From positions 1 through 64,000 of the forward strand of contig NZ_BATP01000022.1 of NCBI RefSeq assembly GCF_000739615.1: a stretch of DNA of 64,000 nt. The letters are read 5' to 3'. Positions 7,187 through 17,331 of this stretch are shown here, one piece after another. Within the stretch, counting starts at the first letter, position 1; every line of letters starts with the position of its first letter. This DNA is from Haloferula sp. BvORR071. GTDB taxonomy: Bacteria > Verrucomicrobiota > Verrucomicrobiia > Verrucomicrobiales > Akkermansiaceae. Under the pieces are notes generated by a model that worked only from the letters and a program-made list of their open reading frames with translations, did no database searches and was not told the DNA's origin. Both the position numbers and the translations under genes were made by a program.

Positions 7187-9799
7187 ATGCCCGCCCGTCG
7201 CCCGGTGAACGCGAAACTCCTGCCGCTCCTAGTCGCGCTGGCAGCAAGCGCCACCGCCGCGCCAGACCCTGACAGCATCCCCGCCTACAAGGACGGCCTC
7301 GATGCGATGGCCTCCAATCTCTGGGACTTCGCTGCCACTCGCTTCGAAACGGCGCTGCGCACCCCGGATCTCGATGCTGCTGGCCGCCGTACCCTGCTCC
7401 TGCGTCTCGCGGAGACTCGCATCCGTGCCGACCAGAGCGAGGCCGCGCTCGCCATTCTCAGCAGCCCTGCCTTGGATGGCGATCCCGAGCTGCCCTTCTG
7501 GAGGGCCCAGGCACACGCCGCGGCCGGCCAGTTCGGCCCCGCGCTCGAGTTCCTGGATGAAAAGGCCACCGCTCCCGGCGCACCGCATCGCAGTGAGGCG
7601 CTCTTCACCCGTGCCGCCCTCCAGCAGGCACTGGGCGACCCCTCCGGCGCGGGACAAGCGCTGGAGATCCTCGAAAAATCGGAAGATCCCGCCACCGTCC
7701 TGCGGGCGAAGATGGAGCAGGCCGAGATCCAGCTCTCCCAAGGCAAGCCCGATGTGGCGCTCAGCAAGCTGCCGCTGTTCAACGACCCGAACATGTCGTC
7801 CCAGGACAAGGCCCGCTCCGAAGTCCTGCGTGCCCGGGCCGAGCTCGGCCGCGGGGAAAACGCCGCTGCGATCTCCCTGTTCACCGCGGTCTTGGAAAAG
7901 ACCGATGATCCGGCCTTCCGCTTCTACCGCCCGGATGCCGCCGCTGGCCTCGCCCGGGCCCAGCTCGCCGCGGGCAATCCCGGCGCCGCCACGGATGGCC
8001 TCCTGGCCTTCATCCAGGGGGAGCGCGATGCCCCGAGGTTCGGCGAGATCTTCACCATCCTGCTCGAGTGCCTGCCCAAGTCGCCGCAGGTGGATGACAT
8101 CATCCTGATCCGCTTGCGCGAATGGTGCCCCATCGCGCCACGTGCCGTGGCACCCAACTACATCGGGGGCGGCTCCGGCACGCCCCTTGCCGATTCCACC
8201 AATTCGGCCGCAGAGATCTGGACGCTCGGGCCCTCGAAGGCGAACGAGCTCGGCACCCAGGCACTCTTCCATCTCGCGCTCGGCCTGCGGCGGCTGGAAG
8301 ATACCCCTGATGCCAAGGCCAGCGCCCGCCGGCTGATGCTGCGCGTGCGCACCGAATATCCCGAGCATCCGCTGGCCAACCGTGCCTTGCTGGAGACGAT
8401 TCGCTGGGACATCGAGGACAATCGTCGTGATCAGGCGATGGCCGCCTTGACCGCGTTGGAAAGCAGTGGCGCCCTTCCGCCGATGCGCGCCGGTGCAGCA
8501 TTGGCGGTCGCATCCTCGGCCTTCGCCAGCAAGGACTACGCCCTCGCGAATGAAGAATTGGACAAGGCTGCCAAGCTGCTGGAGGGCGATGCCCTGCGCG
8601 CCAATACCGTAAACTCCGCGGTCACCCTGCTCGCCGCAGGGAATCTCCGCAACTTCGACAAGCTGGTAGCCGACCGTGGCAAGGACCCGCGCATCTCCGA
8701 TGACCTCGCGCTCGAGCGCGCGCTCTTCCTCACTGCCCAGAAAGATCCCGGCGCCCTGGAAGCGCTCGATGCCTTCATCATCGCTCACCCGGAACACCCG
8801 CGCCTGCCGGAAGCCCGTCTCGCCGCTGCCCATGCCGCGCTGAATGCCAATCCGCCGGACCTTCGCTTCGCCAAGGCCCTGTTGGAGGACATTCCTGCGG
8901 ACAAGCTCGCCGGGCTGCCACCCGCAGACCTCGCCCTTGCCAAGATCGGCATCGCCTGCCGCGAGAAGCGCCTGAATGATGCCGTCGCCATCGCCGAGAC
9001 CTTTCTCAAGGATCACCCCGATGCACCCGGGGCGACTGCGGTAAGCTTCGAACTCGGCAATGCCTGCTGGGATAACAAGGACTACAATCAGGCGCTCCTC
9101 ACCTACGCCGAACTGGCCAAGAAACACCCGACCGATCCGCAGGCACCCTGGGCGCAGTTCCGGGCCGCCCGCGCTGCGGCGCTCGGTGGCACTAGCAAGT
9201 CCCAGGAAGAAAGCCTCACGCTGTTCGACGAGGTGATCGCGGCCAAGAATGATTTCTCCGTAGCCGCCCGACTCGAAAAGGCCCGTGTATTAACCACCCT
9301 CAAGCGACTCGATGAGGTGGAGGCCGGGTTGCTGCCATGGTTCCAAAGCATGAAAAAGGATGAGCCGGTGCGCGTCACCGCCGGCCTCCTGTTAGGTGAC
9401 GCTCTTACCGCCAAGGCTGGCAGCGATGTCGCCAAGCTGCAGCGCACCATCGACCTCTACGAGGAACTCCTCGCCAGCCTCCCGAAGACCAGCGAAAGAC
9501 GCTTCGAGATCGAATATCGCCGCGGCCTCACCATCGAGCATCTCCCCGCCAGCCCGGAGAACAGCCGCAAGGCCCTGGAGGTTTATTACTCAGTGCTGCA
9601 GGCTGCCGCCAAATCGCCGCCCTCCGATTGGCAGTGGGTGGACAAGTGCGGCGTGCGTGCCCGCAACTTGTTAGAGACTCAGCAGGACTGGAAAGGTGCC
9701 ATCGGCGTTGCCAAGAAACACGCCATGCTCGGCAGCCCCGGTTCCAAGGAAGCGGCCACCCGCGCCGCGAAGCTCCAGCAGGAGCACTGGGAGTGGTGA
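7187..9799 (+). CDS. Long exported tetratricopeptide-repeat protein
   Basis: The 870-residue product opens with a basic start and hydrophobic core (LLPLLVALAASATAA), a likely Sec signal peptide with cleavage after ATAA. The rest is a near-continuous array of helical repeats with alanine at TPR-like positions, for example SNLWDFAATRFETAL and NKDYNQALLTYAELAKKHP. Such proteins act as periplasmic or outer-membrane-associated scaffolds; no enzyme motif was seen. It starts 64 bases after the NtrC gene and may be co-transcribed with it. A TTG at 7160 would add nine residues, but the ATG at 7187 gives the better signal peptide. Confidence 0.8.
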   Translation: MPARRPVNAKLLPLLVALAASATAAPDPDSIPAYKDGLDAMASNLWDFAATRFETALRTPDLDAAGRRTLLLRLAETRIRADQSEAALAILSSPALDGDPELPFWRAQAHAAAGQFGPALEFLDEKATAPGAPHRSEALFTRAALQQALGDPSGAGQALEILEKSEDPATVLRAKMEQAEIQLSQGKPDVALSKLPLFNDPNMSSQDKARSEVLRARAELGRGENAAAISLFTAVLEKTDDPAFRFYRPDAAAGLARAQLAAGNPGAATDGLLAFIQGERDAPRFGEIFTILLECLPKSPQVDDIILIRLREWCPIAPRAVAPNYIGGGSGTPLADSTNSAAEIWTLGPSKANELGTQALFHLALGLRRLEDTPDAKASARRLMLRVRTEYPEHPLANRALLETIRWDIEDNRRDQAMAALTALESSGALPPMRAGAALAVASSAFASKDYALANEELDKAAKLLEGDALRANTVNSAVTLLAAGNLRNFDKLVADRGKDPRISDDLALERALFLTAQKDPGALEALDAFIIAHPEHPRLPEARLAAAHAALNANPPDLRFAKALLEDIPADKLAGLPPADLALAKIGIACREKRLNDAVAIAETFLKDHPDAPGATAVSFELGNACWDNKDYNQALLTYAELAKKHPTDPQAPWAQFRAARAAALGGTSKSQEESLTLFDEVIAAKNDFSVAARLEKARVLTTLKRLDEVEAGLLPWFQSMKKDEPVRVTAGLLLGDALTAKAGSDVAKLQRTIDLYEELLASLPKTSERRFEIEYRRGLTIEHLPASPENSRKALEVYYSVLQAAAKSPPSDWQWVDKCGVRARNLLETQQDWKGAIGVAKKHAMLGSPGSKEAATRAAKLQQEHWEW

Positions 9800-10033
9800 G
9801 GCTAATCGGAAGGCGCGAGGTGCCGGCAGAAAGCATATCGCCGCGCTCTGGAGCCCAATAAGGACGGCTCGGTGTAGCCCTAATGGCGCTCGTTCAACGC
9901 CAGGGCAAGCCACGGCAGGGCTGTTTCCGGCAGAGCGCGCTGGCCTCAGCGCGCCGCGAGCGATGCGGATATCATCCGAGAGTTTAGAAAACCGTTGAAG
10001 TCCCCGCGGTTAATCACCCCAAACATCCGCCGG

Positions 10034-11947
10034 TCACTCCGCACTATCTCCCTTCCTCCCGAACAAGCGGAACGGCAACTTGATCCCCTCGACCAGCACC
10101 CCGCCGGCGATCTTCCCCGCTTCCTCAATGGTCTCCACCGGGGTCCCAACCGTCCCGGAGACTGTGTTCGAGACCAGCTTCGCCGGCCCCAAGGGCTTGA
10201 CGCGGATATCATCGTAAGGCCCGCCTACTTCCATCTCCAGCAAGCGCCCAAGCGGCTTCGTCACTAAACCGGGCAGTCCCGTGAGCTTTCCACGCGCCAC
10301 GCCGTCCACCCGCTCCTTCTTCAAGTCCACCTTGCCCTTTGCGCTCACGTTCAGGCTTCCGCCCGTCGCTTCGAACCGCGGCACTTCCACCACTCCTGGT
10401 TCCGCCACGAACACCGCCTCGAACTTTCCGGTCCTCGGCCGCTCCACACCGGGTATTATTGAAAGGAACAGCTGATAGGTCTCATCCAGCAGGGGCACCG
10501 AGAACAGAGGCGCGTTCTCCACACGCATCGTCCCCTTGCCCCGCGCAGTCCGCTCCGCGAAATCTAACATGCCATTGAAGCGGAAGGACAGGACTCCCTT
10601 GCTGCCGCCGCTATCCTTGCCTGCCGCTTCCTTCACCTCGGCGAGCTTGAGGTCGTCCCCGCTTACCACCGCCTCGCTCAGCCGTTGATCCTGCAGCTTG
10701 CCCCGCACCAAGACCTGCCCCCCCAGCAGTCCCCCGCTCGCCTCGCGGATCCGCCACATCTTGCCATCAGACGAAACCTGCCCCTTCACTTCATTCACCA
10801 CCAGCTCACCGCTCTCCTTCGTCTGCACTCGGACCTTACCCTTCTCAAAGGCCAAACTATTGGCCTTCCACGCTCCTTCCGGCTTCCACACGGCCTCGCG
10901 CACGGTGATCTTCGGGAAGGTCTCCCAAGCGAGAGTCTTTTCCTCTGGCATCCGCTTGGCCAGCTCCGGAATATCCCGCGCCAGAGCCCAAAGGTCTGCA
11001 TCGCCCTCCACCCGCTCGATCGTCCACTGGCGCTCTCCCGGCTGATAGTTGCCCGCGAAGCGATCACTGCGCCTCGGGGCATCGGCCAGCGTGCCGGAGA
11101 AATGGAACGGAGCGGCGGCCCAGCCCTCGCGCTCCACCGTGAAGTCCGCAGTCCCACGTGGCAGCACAAGATTTGCCGCAATCTTCGATGATCCCTGGCT
11201 CAACTTTGCGCGAGCGCTCGCCCGCTCAAGCGGAACTCCGTGCCAGACCACCGCATCGCTCGCGCCTTCCAGATCTGCAGTCCACCTGGGTTCCCTCTGC
11301 CGGGTATCCGCCTGGAACGTGCCAGCCACCCGGAAGGGCTTGCCTTCGCTCTCCATCTTCAAGGCAGCCAAGGTCCCGCGAACGGCCTTGAAGTTCGGCT
11401 GCCACTGCCATGGCGCGGGCGGCGCCTCCGTTTTCTTGCCATCTCCCGGCTGGATCAGCACTTCGCCGCTCACCTCGACCAGCAGCCCTTCATGCCGTGC
11501 CTTGACGTGCGAGAAGCTCCACCGGTCGCGATGGCTTTCCGCCTCCAGCGACACATCCTCCAGGTGGATCTCGCCGCGCTCATCCCGAAGCACCAAGGCC
11601 GAATGACGGGTTTTGAACTGGTTGCCTTCCTCGCCTCTGCCGGTGAGCCTCGCCCACAAGGAAAACTGCACCTCCGCCGCATCCACTTCTACCATGGGCG
11701 CTTGTCCACTGTAGCCGAGCTTCACGCCCGTCATCCGCAGGCCCCGCACGAGATCCCACGAAGTGGAAGTTCGCTGCAGTAACAAGCCCCGGGCCGATAG
11801 CGCCTCATCAATCTTTTTCTGCGCGAAACCGCTCACCCAAACATTGCCAAAGACCGAGACCAGCGCTGCACCCGTAAGGATCACCAGCAGGACCAAGCAA
11901 AGTCCCTTCACCCGGCGCCCCCGCAGCCGCTCCATCAATCCATGCAT
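10034..11947 (-). CDS. AsmA-like envelope protein
   Basis: The 637-residue product has an N-terminal membrane anchor (GLCLVLLVILTGAALVSVFG) followed by a long beta-rich body without catalytic motifs. Its C-terminal third has the pattern of AsmA/TamB-type proteins: alternating short beta strands, SGDDLKLAEVKEA, then GGPYDDIRVKPLGPAKLVSN at the end. Proteins of this superfamily span the periplasm and are implicated in lipid transport to, or assembly of, the outer membrane. The gene stands alone on the minus strand, so context gives no more. The family call rests on architecture, not on a single motif. Confidence 0.7.
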   Translation of the reverse strand: MHGLMERLRGRRVKGLCLVLLVILTGAALVSVFGNVWVSGFAQKKIDEALSARGLLLQRTSTSWDLVRGLRMTGVKLGYSGQAPMVEVDAAEVQFSLWARLTGRGEEGNQFKTRHSALVLRDERGEIHLEDVSLEAESHRDRWSFSHVKARHEGLLVEVSGEVLIQPGDGKKTEAPPAPWQWQPNFKAVRGTLAALKMESEGKPFRVAGTFQADTRQREPRWTADLEGASDAVVWHGVPLERASARAKLSQGSSKIAANLVLPRGTADFTVEREGWAAAPFHFSGTLADAPRRSDRFAGNYQPGERQWTIERVEGDADLWALARDIPELAKRMPEEKTLAWETFPKITVREAVWKPEGAWKANSLAFEKGKVRVQTKESGELVVNEVKGQVSSDGKMWRIREASGGLLGGQVLVRGKLQDQRLSEAVVSGDDLKLAEVKEAAGKDSGGSKGVLSFRFNGMLDFAERTARGKGTMRVENAPLFSVPLLDETYQLFLSIIPGVERPRTGKFEAVFVAEPGVVEVPRFEATGGSLNVSAKGKVDLKKERVDGVARGKLTGLPGLVTKPLGRLLEMEVGGPYDDIRVKPLGPAKLVSNTVSGTVGTPVETIEEAGKIAGGVLVEGIKLPFRLFGRKGDSAE

Positions 11948-12191
11948 GGCCTAACAAGCCCGCAGCACCTGTGCCATGCGGGAACCCCGGAATCGCAGCG
12001 GTCCCGGCGCTTGGAACATGCAAAAGTCGTCTTCTGGCTAGCCACCCCGTTGCACAACGCGCCCCGTTCCATCTCATCCAGCTTGTCCAGTTTTCGCTGG
12101 GGTTCCCGTAACACTTGCGCCCGCTTGCGAGATTCTTCCGGCGGCGGCACGATCGCCGTGCTAGTCCACCCGCATCCCGACATCACTTTCC

Positions 12192-13898
12192 GTGAAGCCA
12201 TTCCTTCTCAGCCTTGCGCTCGCTCTCTCCTCCCTCGCACTTGGCGACGAAGCCGCAGACTTCCGGCCGCAGGTCGCAGCTGCCTTGAAGCGGGGTGAGA
12301 CCAGGATCGTGATTCCTCCCGGCACCTATCGCCTCGCCCCTGTCGGCGGGGACAAGACAGTATGGTCATTGGTGGATCTTCACGATGTGGAGATCGAAGC
12401 CGAGGGTGTCACCCTGCTCGCCACCAAGCTCACCCGCGCCCTAGGTCTCCACGCTTGCCGCAATCTGAAGATCCACGGCCTGACTATCGATTACGATCCC
12501 CTCCCCTTTACCCAAGGCACCGTCGCCGCCGTGGCTGAAGACAAAAGCTGGATCGAGGTGAAGCTGCACGCCGGCTATCCCCGCCAAGCTTACTCGCGGA
12601 TCGATGTGGTCGATCCAGCCACGCGTTATCGGAAGAAAGGCATGCCCTTTCTCTGGGGCACGCGCGCGGAGATGAAGGGCGAGGACACCGTGCGGGTCAC
12701 GCTCAAGGACATCGGCAAGGCAGCATCTGTCGGTGACCTTGCCTCCCTCAACACCGGCCCCGGTGATGGCGGCATTCCCCATGCGGTCGGCATGGACCGT
12801 TGCTCAGACATCGAGCTCAATGCCGTGACCGTCCACAGCGCCCCCGGCATGGGCATTCTGGAAGCGGATGGCGAGGGCAAGACCCGCTACATCGGCTGCC
12901 GTGTCGTACCAGGGCCTCGTCCCGCCGGGGCGACCGAAGAACGGCTGCTCAGTACTTCATGGGATGCCATGCAAACCAAGACCGTGCGCTACGGACCATG
13001 GCTCGAAGGCTGCGAGATCACCGAAGCCGGCGACGACTCGTGGAGCGTGCAGTCCTGCGACTTCATGGTGCTCAAGAAGAGTCCCCTCATCGTTGCCTGC
13101 CGTGATGAATACACCATCGGCGTGGAAAAGGGCGATCACCTGACATCGCGACTCGGTGGCCCGCTCGCCACCATCACCGCGCACCGCGAACTTACGCGTG
13201 ACGCCGCCCAGCTTGCTCCCGAGATTCTCGCCAAGCTCAAAGACGCGCCCGGCTGGTCCGAATGGAAGGTCGGCAACAAGTGCCTCGAACTCGGCATCGA
13301 AGGTGAGGTCCCTTTCGAAGTCGGCGATTCCGTCTTCTCGCCCGACCGCATGGGCAATGGCTTCGTGTTCATCAAGAACCGCCTGCACAGCTCCGGCCGA
13401 CTCCTCATCAAGGCTTCCGGGCGCATTGAGGACAATATCCTCGATACCCCGCACGCCCTCACCGTCTGCCCCGAGCTTCCGGCCAAAGGTGCCGCGGGCA
13501 TTGATGGCTTGATCATCCGCCGCAACAAGATCCTGCGCGCCGGCTGGTTCTGCCCCGCGCCATGGTCCGCCTCCGCCGGAGCCCTCTCCATCACCGCCAG
13601 CGGCGATGCCCAAAAGCTCCGCGGCCCCGGCATCTTCCAGAACCTTGTGATCGAGGACAATACCTTCGAAGACTGCTCCGGCCCGAACCTCGTCATGTCC
13701 TCCGTCCGCGGTGCCAACGTGAAGGGCAACCGCTTCGTCCGTGCCCAGCACGACAGCCCGCCTGCCACCGGCGCGAGCTACGGCATCGCCAGTAATTCCG
13801 TCATCTGGACCGCCCAATGCGAAGACGTGACCTTGGAAAGCAACGAGATGATCGAGGTTGGCGAATTTGCCAAAGAGACTCAGGTCCAAAAACCCTGA
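12192..13898 (+). CDS. Secreted right-handed parallel beta-helix protein
   Basis: The start is a GTG giving a typical Sec signal peptide (KPFLLSLALALSSLALG). The 568-residue mature protein starts with a pectate-lyase-superfamily entry region (RIVIPPGTYRLAP) and then has repeated rungs of the form N-hydrophobic-x-I-x-N, such as CRNLKIHGLTIDYDP, GLIIRRNKILRAGWF and NLVIEDNTFEDCSG. Beta-helix proteins of this kind are often polysaccharide lyases or glycoside hydrolases, but no conserved catalytic triad could be assigned by eye. A polysaccharide-acting or surface-binding role is likely. Confidence 0.75.
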   Translation: MKPFLLSLALALSSLALGDEAADFRPQVAAALKRGETRIVIPPGTYRLAPVGGDKTVWSLVDLHDVEIEAEGVTLLATKLTRALGLHACRNLKIHGLTIDYDPLPFTQGTVAAVAEDKSWIEVKLHAGYPRQAYSRIDVVDPATRYRKKGMPFLWGTRAEMKGEDTVRVTLKDIGKAASVGDLASLNTGPGDGGIPHAVGMDRCSDIELNAVTVHSAPGMGILEADGEGKTRYIGCRVVPGPRPAGATEERLLSTSWDAMQTKTVRYGPWLEGCEITEAGDDSWSVQSCDFMVLKKSPLIVACRDEYTIGVEKGDHLTSRLGGPLATITAHRELTRDAAQLAPEILAKLKDAPGWSEWKVGNKCLELGIEGEVPFEVGDSVFSPDRMGNGFVFIKNRLHSSGRLLIKASGRIEDNILDTPHALTVCPELPAKGAAGIDGLIIRRNKILRAGWFCPAPWSASAGALSITASGDAQKLRGPGIFQNLVIEDNTFEDCSGPNLVMSSVRGANVKGNRFVRAQHDSPPATGASYGIASNSVIWTAQCEDVTLESNEMIEVGEFAKETQVQKP

Positions 13899-13949
13899 CA
13901 GATCAAAGCCAGCGAAGCTGAATCCTTATTCGTGTTGATTCGGGTTCAT

Positions 13950-14840
13950 TCATGGTTCCCGACGACCTCCCGTCACCGCTGCCACAAACTCCCGCGTTGT
14001 CGCTGCGCCATCATCCTTCCGCCACGCGACCCCGAAGGAAAACGCAGCCGCATCGTCATCCACCGGCCGCAGCACCAAGCGCGCTCCCGCCAGCGTCTCG
14101 AAGCCGTCCTGCACCATCGCCACACCACATCCGGATTCGATCGCGGCGATCAAGCTGGTGGAGCCGTCATACTCCGCCGCGATCCGTGGCTGTCGGGTGC
14201 CCTTGAAAACCAGCTCCAACCACGTGTGATACTCGGGGTAGTCCGCACGCGAATAGGCCAAGAGCGATTCCTCTGCCAACTCTGCCAAAGGTACTTCCTC
14301 CAATGCTGCAAGCCGGTGCCCCATCGGCAGGGCCACGCGCGGACGGAAGCGGAAGATTTCCTCATACGCCATCCCCTCCAGCGCCGCGGCTGAAGGCTTC
14401 ACCAGCAGCGCCGCGCCCAGCACTCCATCGCGCAAGCCTGCCAGCATGCCCTCCGTGGAAAGATCATGCAGGCGCGCATGCACAGCCGGGCAACGCTCCT
14501 GGAAAGTCCGCAAAGCTGCAGGGAGGATCCGCGTCGTCAGCGAAGGAGCAAAGCCCACATGGATCTCGCCGCGGTTGCCATGCGCGAACTCGCGGACTGA
14601 ACGGATTGCATCCTCGACCTTCGCCATCGCTTCGCGCGCTTCCTTCAAGAAGTGCCGCCCCGCATCGGTGAGCCGCACGGTGCGAGCCGCATGCTCGAAC
14701 AGCGGCACACCCAGCTCATCCTCCAGGTCGCGGATCTGGCGGCTCAGCGATGGCTGCGCCACATGCAGCCGGGCCGCCGCGCGGGTCACGTTCTCCTCCT
14801 CCGCAACGGCGACGAAATACCTCAGGTGACGCAACTCCAT
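13950..14840 (-). CDS. LysR-family transcriptional regulator
   Basis: The 296-residue product starts [20 protein letters not shown] and contains the classic N-terminal winged helix-turn-helix ([20 protein letters not shown]), followed by a periplasmic-binding-protein-like effector domain ([18 protein letters not shown] onward). The frame is open further upstream, but this methionine is the family-typical start. It is divergent from the hydrolase gene beginning at 14973, with 132 bases between them holding an operator-like palindrome. LysR regulators usually control the gene they face, so the hydrolase and perhaps the pirin gene after it are the likely targets. The effector is unknown. Confidence 0.92.
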   Translation of the reverse strand: MELRHLRYFVAVAEEENVTRAAARLHVAQPSLSRQIRDLEDELGVPLFEHAARTVRLTDAGRHFLKEAREAMAKVEDAIRSVREFAHGNRGEIHVGFAPSLTTRILPAALRTFQERCPAVHARLHDLSTEGMLAGLRDGVLGAALLVKPSAAALEGMAYEEIFRFRPRVALPMGHRLAALEEVPLAELAEESLLAYSRADYPEYHTWLELVFKGTRQPRIAAEYDGSTSLIAAIESGCGVAMVQDGFETLAGARLVLRPVDDDAAAFSFGVAWRKDDGAATTREFVAAVTGGRREP

Positions 14841-14926
14841 GGGGAAGCATCCATACCCGCCAGGCATGGTGAGGGGAACCACGAAGTATTTCCGGCGAGG
14901 TCTCCGGCTCGCTATGGTGCAAAACC

Positions 14927-14942
14927 TCCATCCGAGGATGGA
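14927..14942. promoter_or_regulatory. Operator-like palindrome between lysR-type gene and hydrolase
   Basis: TCCATC and GATGGA form a perfect 6-4-6 dyad in the divergent intergenic region, 30 bases before the hydrolase ATG. This is where a LysR-type regulator would bind. Binding is inferred, not shown. Confidence 0.45.
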
Positions 14943-14972
14943 AGCACCAATCCAACCACTAGAACCACGACC

Positions 14973-15650
14973 ATGAAAACGATCCCTTCCACCATGATTG
15001 ATCCGGACGACGCCGTGATGCTGCTGATCGACCACCAGAGCGGCCTCTTCCAGCTCGTCCGCGATATCGACCAGCCGGTGCTGCGCGCCCACGCCACTGC
15101 CCTCGCGAAAGTCGCGCGCCTCGCCAAGGTTCCCACCTTCACCACCGCCTCGGTGCCGGACGGCCCGAATGGCCCACTGATCCCGGATATCCATGAAGCG
15201 AATCCGGATGCGGTCTATATCCCCCGCACCGGCCAGATCAACGCTTGGGACAATCCGGCATGGGTCGAGGCCATCGAGAAGACCGGCCGCAAGACCCTGC
15301 TCATCGCCGGCACCCTGACCAGCGTCTGCATGGCCTTTCCCACGCTCAGCGCACTGGCAGTGGGCTACAAGGTCTTCTGCATCGTGGATGCTTCCGGCAA
15401 TTGGTCACAGATGGCCACCGACCTGACCATCGCGCGCATCACCCAAGCGGGCGCCCATCCGATCGATACCTACGCGGTGCTCGCGGAACTGATGGCCACT
15501 TGGAACCGCCCCGACGCCTTCGACTTCGCCGATGTCATGGTCGAGCACGTGGTGCCTCCTTACCGCGCGCTGATGGAAAGCTACAACAAAGCCCAAAAGG
15601 TCGGGAAGGACGGCCCCGAGACCATTATGGACCAGCAGAAAAAGGCATGA
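14973..15650 (+). CDS. Isochorismatase-fold cysteine hydrolase (YcaC-like)
   Basis: The 225-residue product has the isochorismatase-like hydrolase fold: the catalytic aspartate in [10 protein letters not shown] near residue 17, and the nucleophilic cysteine in [20 protein letters not shown] near residue 119, followed by the VDASG strand. Members cleave amide or ester bonds in small molecules; without the substrate-specific residues the substrate cannot be named, though the spacing resembles YcaC-type hydrolases. It is divergent from a LysR regulator and is followed 152 bases later by a pirin gene in the same direction. Such a regulator, hydrolase and pirin set suggests an inducible response to a small aromatic or electrophilic compound. 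Confidence 0.85.
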   Translation: MKTIPSTMIDPDDAVMLLIDHQSGLFQLVRDIDQPVLRAHATALAKVARLAKVPTFTTASVPDGPNGPLIPDIHEANPDAVYIPRTGQINAWDNPAWVEAIEKTGRKTLLIAGTLTSVCMAFPTLSALAVGYKVFCIVDASGNWSQMATDLTIARITQAGAHPIDTYAVLAELMATWNRPDAFDFADVMVEHVVPPYRALMESYNKAQKVGKDGPETIMDQQKKA

Positions 15651-15802
15651 GCCTAACAGACGAATGATCCGCCCAGGGGAGCAGCCGCCATCATGCGTCT
15701 GCTCCCTTCTGTCTTTTGCCACCTGGGCCATGCTCCATAGGCATGCTGAGCGGATCAAAGGGGTATTTTTCACCCGCGGCTTTCTCTGCGACGATCACCG
15801 TC

Positions 15803-16663
15803 ATGAAGAAATTGAAGTTCATTCACCAGAGCTCCGGAATGCATTGGGTGGGCGATGGTTTCCCCGTCCGCTCGGTCTTCTCCTACGACAATCTCGGCCG
15901 CGAGCTCGATCCCTTCCTTTTGCTCGACTATGCCGCGCCGCATGAATTCGCGCCGACCACCCGGCGTCGCGGCGTGGGAGCGCACCCGCACCGCGGCTTC
16001 GAGACCGTCACCTTCAGCTTCCAGGGTGAGGTCGAGCACCGCGACTCCAGTGGCGGCGGTGGCAAGATTGGCCCCGGTGACGTGCAGTGGATGACCGCCG
16101 CCAGCGGCCTGCTTCATGAGGAGTTCCACTCCGAGGACTTCGCCCGCCGCGGTGGCGTCTTCGAGATGGCCCAGCTCTGGGTGAATCTCCCGGCCCGCGA
16201 CAAGAGCGCGGCCCCGCGCTACCAGACCCTGCTCAAGCAGGACATCCCGGTGGTCGATCTGCCCGATGGTGCAGGCACCCTGCGCGTGGTCGCCGGTGAG
16301 TTCGGTGGCCACAAGGGTCCGGCACAGACCTTCACGCCCATCAACGCCTGGGACCTGCAACTCAAGGTCGGCAAGTTCGCGCAGCTGCTGGTGCCTGAGG
16401 GACACACCACCGCGCTGCTGGTGTTGCGCGGCTCGCTGCTGATCGACGGTGACACTGCTGCCAAGGAAGGTGCGCTGGCGGTCTTCGAACGCGAGGGCAA
16501 GGACCTTGTCTTCCAAGCTACGGAAGACTCCCACGTCCTGCTCTTGGGCGGCCAGCCCCTGAACGAACCGATCGTCGGCCAAGGCCCCTTCGTAATGAAC
16601 AGCCAGCAGGAGATCCTTGAGGCCTTCCACGATTTCCAGAAAGGAAAGATGGGAGCGCTTTGA
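15803..16663 (+). CDS. Pirin family protein
   Basis: The 286-residue bicupin has the pirin metal-site block HPHRGFETVTF near residue 58 and a downstream DVQWMTAASGLLHEEF block, both diagnostic. Pirins bind Fe(II) or similar metals; some have quercetin 2,3-dioxygenase activity and others act as redox-responsive cofactors, so the precise role stays open. The ATG at 15803 gives MKKLKFIHQSSG, the usual family start, although the frame is open upstream. It follows the LysR-controlled hydrolase in the same orientation. Confidence 0.92.
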   Translation: MKKLKFIHQSSGMHWVGDGFPVRSVFSYDNLGRELDPFLLLDYAAPHEFAPTTRRRGVGAHPHRGFETVTFSFQGEVEHRDSSGGGGKIGPGDVQWMTAASGLLHEEFHSEDFARRGGVFEMAQLWVNLPARDKSAAPRYQTLLKQDIPVVDLPDGAGTLRVVAGEFGGHKGPAQTFTPINAWDLQLKVGKFAQLLVPEGHTTALLVLRGSLLIDGDTAAKEGALAVFEREGKDLVFQATEDSHVLLLGGQPLNEPIVGQGPFVMNSQQEILEAFHDFQKGKMGAL

Positions 16664-16797
16664 GTGACCGAGAAGGATACTGGCGGTGTTGCCTGCGGGG
16701 GCAACGCCGCTTCCTTGTACTGCGACCGTGGATTTTTCCCGGGATTTTCCGTAACGTTCCTGCCGGACCGCGAAATCCCTACGGGAACCCACCAGCC

Positions 16798-17331
16798 ATG
16801 CCCGAGATCAACGAATTCGCCGCTGTGGTGCGCGAGCACCATGCGAGCCTGCGCTACTTCATCCGCTCGCTCGGAGTGCAGCAGGCGTGGGTCGATGACA
16901 TTGCCCAAGAGGCCTTCCTGCTCGCCTACCGGAAGTGGGACGAACTCGACGAGACCGGCAACGCCGGTCTCTGGCTCTGTGCGATCGCGCGCAATCTCGT
17001 GATGAATGAACTCAGCAAGAACAGCCGCCGCCAGCGCCTGCTCGATGAGAACATGACGACTCTCCTACTCGCTGCAGAAAGTGGCGAGGACACTCCACCC
17101 GGCGGCGCCGCGGATCGCGGGATCCACCACCAAGCTCTACGCGATTGTCTCGCCAAGCTACCCGAGCGCTCCCGCCAAGTAGTGCATGCGCGCTACTTCC
17201 AGGATCAGAATTCCAGCGAGATCGGCAGCGAACTGAAACTCAGCACCACTGCGGTCCGGCAAATCCTCTTCCGCTCCCGCAATCTGCTGGCGGAATGCTT
17301 GCAGCGCAAAGCCATCCACGAAGCCCCCTGA
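16798..17331 (+). CDS. ECF RNA polymerase sigma factor
   Basis: The 177-residue product is a minimal ECF sigma factor. Region 2 includes LGVQQAWVDDIAQEAFLLAY near residue 25 and the region 2.3-2.4 sequence NAGLWLCAIARNLVMNELSK. Region 4 includes LPERSRQVVHARYFQDQNSS followed by the helix-turn-helix EIGSELKLSTTAVRQIL. It ends in TGATG, where its stop overlaps the start of the FecR gene, so both are made together. This is the usual arrangement of a sigma factor with its FecR-type membrane regulator. No TonB-dependent receptor is adjacent, unlike the classical iron-citrate system. Confidence 0.92.
   Translation: MPEINEFAAVVREHHASLRYFIRSLGVQQAWVDDIAQEAFLLAYRKWDELDETGNAGLWLCAIARNLVMNELSKNSRRQRLLDENMTTLLLAAESGEDTPPGGAADRGIHHQALRDCLAKLPERSRQVVHARYFQDQNSSEIGSELKLSTTAVRQILFRSRNLLAECLQRKAIHEAP

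Noticed and set aside
7229-9127. Minus-strand open frame of 632 codons
   Set aside because: It lies fully antisense to the TPR gene, has no domain pattern and reflects high GC with few stops.
11935-12201. Minus-strand open frame of 88 codons in the gap before the beta-helix gene
   Set aside because: A charged patch looks protein-like, but there is no start signal and the frame overlaps both neighbours; too weak to call.
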